Shown here: one piece after another, positions 13,378 through 16,358 of the stretch | Position numbering within the stretch: position 1 is the stretch's first letter | Layout of the letters: each line of letters starts with the position of its first letter | Assembly: GCA_030699205.1 (NCBI GenBank) | Contig: JAUYJY010000009.1 | Coordinates: 1-16,358 of the forward strand | Direction of reading: 5' to 3' | Length of the DNA stretch: 16,358 nucleotides | Source of the DNA: Candidatus Pacearchaeota archaeon | GTDB taxonomy: Archaea > Nanobdellota > Nanobdellia > Pacearchaeales > GW2011-AR1 | The notes under the pieces: generated by a model | What the model was told of the DNA's origin: nothing | Database searches by the model: none | The model's input: the letters and a program-made list of their open reading frames with translations, nothing else | Program-made: the position numbers and the translations under genes

Positions 13378-13504
13378 TTCGTTAAAAAGATTTTATCGAC
13401 GCCAAGAATATCTTCCTTACACATATCAGCAATGAGGATATTTATAATTTTTATCTTCCAGCATCATCTTTTATATCCCAATTCTTATTTTCCAACCTTT
13501 ATCA

Positions 13505-13747
13505 TTAACAATACTTGCTAAAACTATGTTCTTCTCCGCTTAATTTTTGTCGAGGTTTATTCAAACTTCTCTCAATCTTAACTGACTTATTTAAATCAGA
13601 ATCCCTCTTCAAAGATTCAAGTTCTTCTCTAATAAACTTTTCAACTCTCTTGCTCATAGAAATCCCGTTCTCTCTACAAAGTTTTGAAAACTCCTTATAT
13701 ATCTCTTCATCTAAATTAAATGTTTTTAAAGTAATTTTACACCCCAA
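13505..13747 (-). CDS. Ribbon-helix-helix/antitoxin-like protein
   Basis: This basic 80-residue protein begins KITLKTFNLDEEIYKEFSKLCRENGISMSKRVEKFIREELESL, the strand-helix-helix pattern of CopG/Arc regulators with a GIS-x-S-x-R-V turn into the second helix. The C-terminus is charged and probably disordered. The only in-frame start is TTG at 13747; a TATA-like TTAAATAA (about 13765-13772) puts the transcript start almost at that codon, supporting a leaderless TTG start. A 23-base repeat covering the TATA lies upstream, as expected for self-regulation. No toxin gene is adjacent, so its role may be transcription control or an orphan antitoxin. Confidence 0.65.
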   Translation of the reverse strand: MGCKITLKTFNLDEEIYKEFSKLCRENGISMSKRVEKFIREELESLKRDSDLNKSVKIERSLNKPRQKLSGEEHSFSKYC

Positions 13748-13764
13748 TTCTATACAAAATAGAG

Positions 13765-13876
13765 TTATTTAACCTTATTAAAGATTTCTAATAATTTTTA
13801 AGTGATAATCAAATCAAAAGACCCAAAAACAAGCAAAAAACAATTAAATAACTTTATTTAATCTTATTAAAGACTT
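13765..13876. repeat. 23-bp direct repeat pair, 89 bp apart
   Basis: TTATTTAACCTTATTAAAG (start of 13765-13787) is repeated at 13854-13876 with two C/T changes over 23 bases. The first copy contains the TATA box of the RHH gene on the minus strand. The second lies just left of IS remnant C. They could be two operator sites, or a duplication caused by an insertion. Confidence 0.5.
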
Positions 13877-13889
13877 ATTGATTTTTTAG

Positions 13890-14151
13890 GGCATGGGAGG
13901 ACGTGCAGATCGAGATAAATATCGTTGCAAGTGTGCATAATTTGAAGAAGATTTGGAATAGGTTGAAGGAAAGGGAGAGAGTTTTGGAGAAAAATGGAAA
14001 TTTATCTGGGAAAAATTTTGATTTTGTGATTTTTAGGGGGGTTTATTTTGAGATTGAGTTTATTATGAGACGGCCTCCGCTGTTATGTGTTTTTTCTGCA
14101 AGAAAAAATGCCGAAGCGAAGCGTAGGCACAGTATGACGCAGAGCGCCCAA
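13890..14151 (+). mobile_element. IS1182-like element, 3' remnant (copy C)
   Basis: The plus strand encodes WEDVQIEINIVASVHNLKK and onward, the transposase C-terminus only, beginning at the same codon region as copy B. It shows about 93% identity to copy A up to TGTTATGT (14088), then differs from A and B. What follows is TTTTTTCT, GCA loop, AGAAAAAA (14090-14108), a perfect 8-bp stem, and TGCC/GGCA (14109-14129). The element ends at or just before the stop codon of the PPOX gene (14152), so its insertion may have set that gene's 3' end. Confidence 0.75.
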
Positions 14152-14637
14152 CTATTTGTAAACTTCTTCAGGAACAATTTGTCTTTCTTCATCAAAGAAT
14201 CTGGTATCAAAATAATGAATTTCAACTGGTGATATCTTCACAAATTTCCATTTTTTCATCAGTTTCAACATAGTCTTGTGGAGTTGTTGTTTGAGTAGAT
14301 TTGCCTCTGGGAATTTTCTCTTATGATATATTTCATAAGCTCTTTCGACCTCATTTTTAGGCAGAACCTTTGCTTTACCAACCATTTGGATTCCAAAAAC
14401 ATCATCATCAACACCAAATTTGGTGCTATAGACAGCTACAGAGACTTGTCCATCTTTCTCAATATTTTGCATATGCTTTGAACCCAACATAGAAATAAAA
14501 TACAAATTAAATTTTTCATCATATGCAAACAATACAGGACAAGTCCATGTTCTGCCGTTTTCTATTGTTGAAAGAGCGCAAAACAAAGTTGAATCCATGC
14601 ACTCCACAAGATGCTTTTTCCAGTTGAAATTCTTCAT
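14152..14637 (-). CDS. Pyridoxamine-phosphate-oxidase-like (PPOX) flavin protein
   Basis: This 161-residue protein is of the split-barrel FMN-binding superfamily. The N-terminal helix and strand (KKHLVECMDSTLFCALSTIENGRTWTCPVLFAYDEKFNLYFIS) are followed by the typical SKHMQNIEKDGQVSVAVYST and DDVFGIQMVGKAKVLP blocks that line the flavin pocket. Such proteins are small reductases or oxidases using FMN or F420; the substrate here is unknown. The start at 14637 is set by a TATA box (14661-14670, minus strand); the frame stays open to 14808, but that extension passes through the hairpin DNA of the IS left end. The gene stands between IS remnant C and the IS copy D, so it may move with them. Confidence 0.8.
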   Translation of the reverse strand: MKNFNWKKHLVECMDSTLFCALSTIENGRTWTCPVLFAYDEKFNLYFISMLGSKHMQNIEKDGQVSVAVYSTKFGVDDDVFGIQMVGKAKVLPKNEVERAYEIYHKRKFPEANLLKQQLHKTMLKLMKKWKFVKISPVEIHYFDTRFFDEERQIVPEEVYK

Positions 14638-14660
14638 AATCATTAATAATGACAAATTGC

Positions 14661-14670
14661 TTTTATATCT
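14661..14670 (-). promoter_or_regulatory. TATA box of the PPOX gene
   Basis: On the minus strand AGATATAAAA is centred about 28 bases from the ATG at 14637, predicting a leaderless mRNA and deciding the start. Confidence 0.6.
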
Positions 14671-14704
14671 TTGGGGCGCCCGAGTAATATTGCACATAAC
14701 ATAT

Positions 14705-14770
14705 GCGATTATCTGAAGTTTCACGAAGTGAAATTTGGGGATTTTTCGCAGGAAAATCCTAGATAATCGC
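14705..14770. other. Three-stem fold-back at the IS left end
   Basis: GCGATTATCT (14705-14714) pairs perfectly with AGATAATCGC (14761-14770). Inside are two further hairpins: AAGTTTCAC/GTGAAATTT around a GAA loop (14716-14736, one G-T pair) and GGATTTT/AAAATCC (14739-14745/14753-14759). The result is a three-way junction. Its right arm overlaps the IS terminal repeat, so IS insertion and the fold-back are linked. Confidence 0.65.
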
Positions 14771-16358
14771 TCAGCCCGTCCCATAATTAGTAAAATATAA
14801 ATACTCATTTGTCCTCGATAAGATAACTAAACATCGTCGGTAAAAACACTGACAAAAGAGGTAAAAATGGCTTACAAAGATTCTTTCAAAAACCAAAACT
14901 GGCTTCTGCCCTTATCAATTAAACAAATGATTCCAGAGAATCACATCTGCTTTTTCGTTGAAGAGTTTGCGGATAACTTGGATTTCTCTGAATTTGACCT
15001 GAAATTTGAGGGAGCAGGAGCTCCCGCATATCATCCGAGAATCTTGGCAAAGATTCTTTTGCAAGGGATGTTGAGCAAAGAAAGAAGCTCAAGAAAAATT
15101 GCTTCTGCATGCAGAGAAAACTTTGTTTTTATGTATCTTGCAGAAAAATTAAATCCAGACTTTAGGACAATCTGCCGTTTTCGTCGGGAAAATGCAAATT
15201 TCCTGAAGCAAGTTTTCAAGGAAACTATAAAACTTGCCTCTGAATACAACTTGCTTGACCTGTCTTTCATAGCAATTGATGGAACAACAATGAAAGCAAA
15301 TGCAAATAAAAAAAGAACTTTGAAAAAAGAACAAATTTCAAAGTTGGATGAGATTGTGGATAAACTTGTGGAGGAAGATTTGAAACAAGATGAACTTGAT
15401 GAAAAGTTAGATGAAGAAAATCTAACACATATGGATAAAAGAGATTTCAAGAAGATTGTTTCTGGATATAAAAGAACTAAAAACAAGGAGAAGATAAAAG
15501 AGAAACTTGAGAAAGTTAAAGAAGAAATTGCAAAAGATGAGAAATTGAAGAAAGTTTCTCTGACGGATCCTGAAAGCAGGATGATGCAGAATAAACAGAG
15601 AGTCAGAGAACTTTCTTACAACACGCAATTATCTGTGGATAAAAACCAGATAATTGTTGCAGCGGATGTCTGTCAAGACGGACATGACGCACATCAGTTA
15701 ATTCCGCAGATTGAAAATGTAAAAGAAAATGTGGAATTAACTGGAGAGGAAAAGTTTTCTGCAGATTGTGGATACAGCGATGCTGAAAACATAAAGTATT
15801 GTGAAGAAAATGGAATTGGGCTGTTTGTGCCTTCGAGAGCACAGGCACAAAAGTTTGATGGAAAAGAAGAAAGCCTAAACCATGACAAATATGAATACGA
15901 CGAAGAAAAAGATGAACTTGTTGTTGGAGAAGCGAGGTTTAAGAGAAGAGGAGGTTATGCAAGAAAAGACGGAAGAAAAATTGCGACTTTTTACAACAAT
16001 GAATTGAAAAAGAAAAAAGATGTGCCTGAATTTTTCAGGGAGAGGTTAAGGATGAGGGATAAGATGGATTCTGTTGAAGGTCGGACGATTTATGCCTTTA
16101 GGAAAATAACCGTTGAGCCAGTTATCGGACAAATAAAAGAAAATCTTGGATTTAGGCAGTTTTGTCTTCGAGGGTTAGATGGTGTGCGGATTGAAGTGAA
16201 TATCGTTGCGAGTGTGCATAATTTGAAGAAGATTTGGAATAGGTTGAGGGAAAGGAAGGAAGTTTTAGAAATAAATGAAGGGTTTGATGGGAAAATTTTG
16301 GATTTTGTGATTTTTATAAGATTTTATTTTGAGATTGATTTGATTGTGGGACGGCCTC
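14762..16358 (+). mobile_element. IS1182-family insertion sequence, left end and body (copy D)
   Basis: The left terminal repeat (14762-14787, containing CAGCCCGTCCCATAAT) matches the reverse complement of the right end seen in copies A and C at 19 of 26 positions (C used for the count). A TATA-like AAAATATAAA (about 14792-14801), a hairpin GTCGGT/ACTGAC (14836-14853, one G-T pair) and GAGGT (14858-14862) precede the transposase. The right end lies beyond the window, which stops within the last conserved codons (GRP). The element is therefore probably complete and may be the source of the 3' remnants. Confidence 0.75.
14867..16358 (+). CDS. IS1182-family DDE transposase (3' end outside the window)
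   Basis: This cut-and-paste transposase of the IS1182 family is open for 497 codons with no stop inside the window. The N-terminal DUF772-like domain (HPRILAKILLQGMLSKERSSRKIASACREN...CRFRREN) is followed by the first catalytic Asp, D138, in AIDGTTMKANA. A charged coiled-coil insertion (about 150-235) separates it from D300 in ADCGYSDAEN and from E417 in ITVEPVIGQIKENLGFRQF. The family's C-terminal block ends in EVNIVASVHNLKKIW. GAGGT with a 4-base spacer sets the ATG at 14867. All three catalytic residues are present, so it may be active. The C-terminal 50 or so residues are the part repeated alone in copies A, B and C. Confidence 0.88.
   Translation, partial: MAYKDSFKNQNWLLPLSIKQMIPENHICFFVEEFADNLDFSEFDLKFEGAGAPAYHPRILAKILLQGMLSKERSSRKIASACRENFVFMYLAEKLNPDFRTICRFRRENANFLKQVFKETIKLASEYNLLDLSFIAIDGTTMKANANKKRTLKKEQISKLDEIVDKLVEEDLKQDELDEKLDEENLTHMDKRDFKKIVSGYKRTKNKEKIKEKLEKVKEEIAKDEKLKKVSLTDPESRMMQNKQRVRELSYNTQLSVDKNQIIVAADVCQDGHDAHQLIPQIENVKENVELTGEEKFSADCGYSDAENIKYCEENGIGLFVPSRAQAQKFDGKEESLNHDKYEYDEEKDELVVGEARFKRRGGYARKDGRKIATFYNNELKKKKDVPEFFRERLRMRDKMDSVEGRTIYAFRKITVEPVIGQIKENLGFRQFCLRGLDGVRIEVNIVASVHNLKKIWNRLRERKEVLEINEGFDGKILDFVIFIRFYFEIDLIVGRP

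Noticed and set aside
13335..13424. N-terminal extension of EF-1alpha
   Set aside because: It crosses the TATA box at 13366-13377, and the family starts at MAKEKPIIN.
14638..14808. N-terminal extension of the PPOX protein
   Set aside because: The extra 57 codons cross a hairpin-rich IS end and the gene's own TATA box; the start at 14637 is better supported.
10434..14841. Shared CGTCGG motif at 10434, 8902 and 14835
   Set aside because: Only six bases agree and the contexts differ, so I could not separate it from chance.
14919..15888. Minus-strand open frames inside the transposase
   Set aside because: They are antisense to a well-recognised transposase, rich in Phe/Ser, with no start signals.
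1..16358. TAA used as a sense codon, given two genes with in-frame TAA
   Set aside because: smc, the RelB-like gene, vapB, the acidic peptide gene and others end with TAA at the expected family length, so recoding is not supported.
1..16358. CRISPR array
   Set aside because: No set of regularly spaced repeats was seen; the repeats found are paired or IS-derived.

Overview
The window looks like a piece of an AT-rich archaeal chromosome, most likely a small-genome DPANN lineage such as Pacearchaeota or Woesearchaeota. The clade is inference. The archaeal call rests on an archaeal-type EF-1alpha, an archaeal DnaG-like TOPRIM protein, VapBC pairs, and many genes with a TATA box about 25 bases before the start codon, as expected for leaderless or near-leaderless transcripts.

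Layout. Positions 1-600 hold the 3' remnant of an IS1182-like transposase gene and a small unknown gene. A large smc gene (965-3832) meets a vapBC operon (3829-4475) tail to tail. Next come an unknown lipoprotein-like gene that seems frameshifted (4554-5121), a surface protein with a signal peptide and C-terminal anchor (5262-6500), and a divergent antitoxin-like gene (6629-6850). A 90-bp sequence occurs at 696-785 and again inverted at 6884-6973, so it brackets smc to the antitoxin gene. A Cys-rich membrane protein and dnaG follow (6980-8612). From 8896 to 10335 the DNA is a scrapyard: a second transposase 3' remnant, a RelB-like antitoxin with a stump of relE, a vapB with a stump of vapC facing it, and an HTH-nucleotidyltransferase gene broken by a stop. 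A 36-residue acidic peptide gene with a terminator (10498-10642), a helical-repeat protein, a second stop-interrupted gene (11301-11807), EF-1alpha (12054-13334) and an RHH protein follow. The right end holds a third remnant, a flavin-reductase-like (PPOX) gene, and one copy of the IS with its left end and an open transposase gene running off the window.

The core genes serve chromosome organisation (SMC), RNA degradation or priming (DnaG) and translation (EF-1alpha). The rest is accessory DNA: toxin-antitoxin genes, several with the toxin lost, and IS debris. The most notable single observation is that the SMC protein has canonical SMC heads, but at the exact middle of the chain it has a Rad50-type CPLC motif, and I see no SMC hinge domain.
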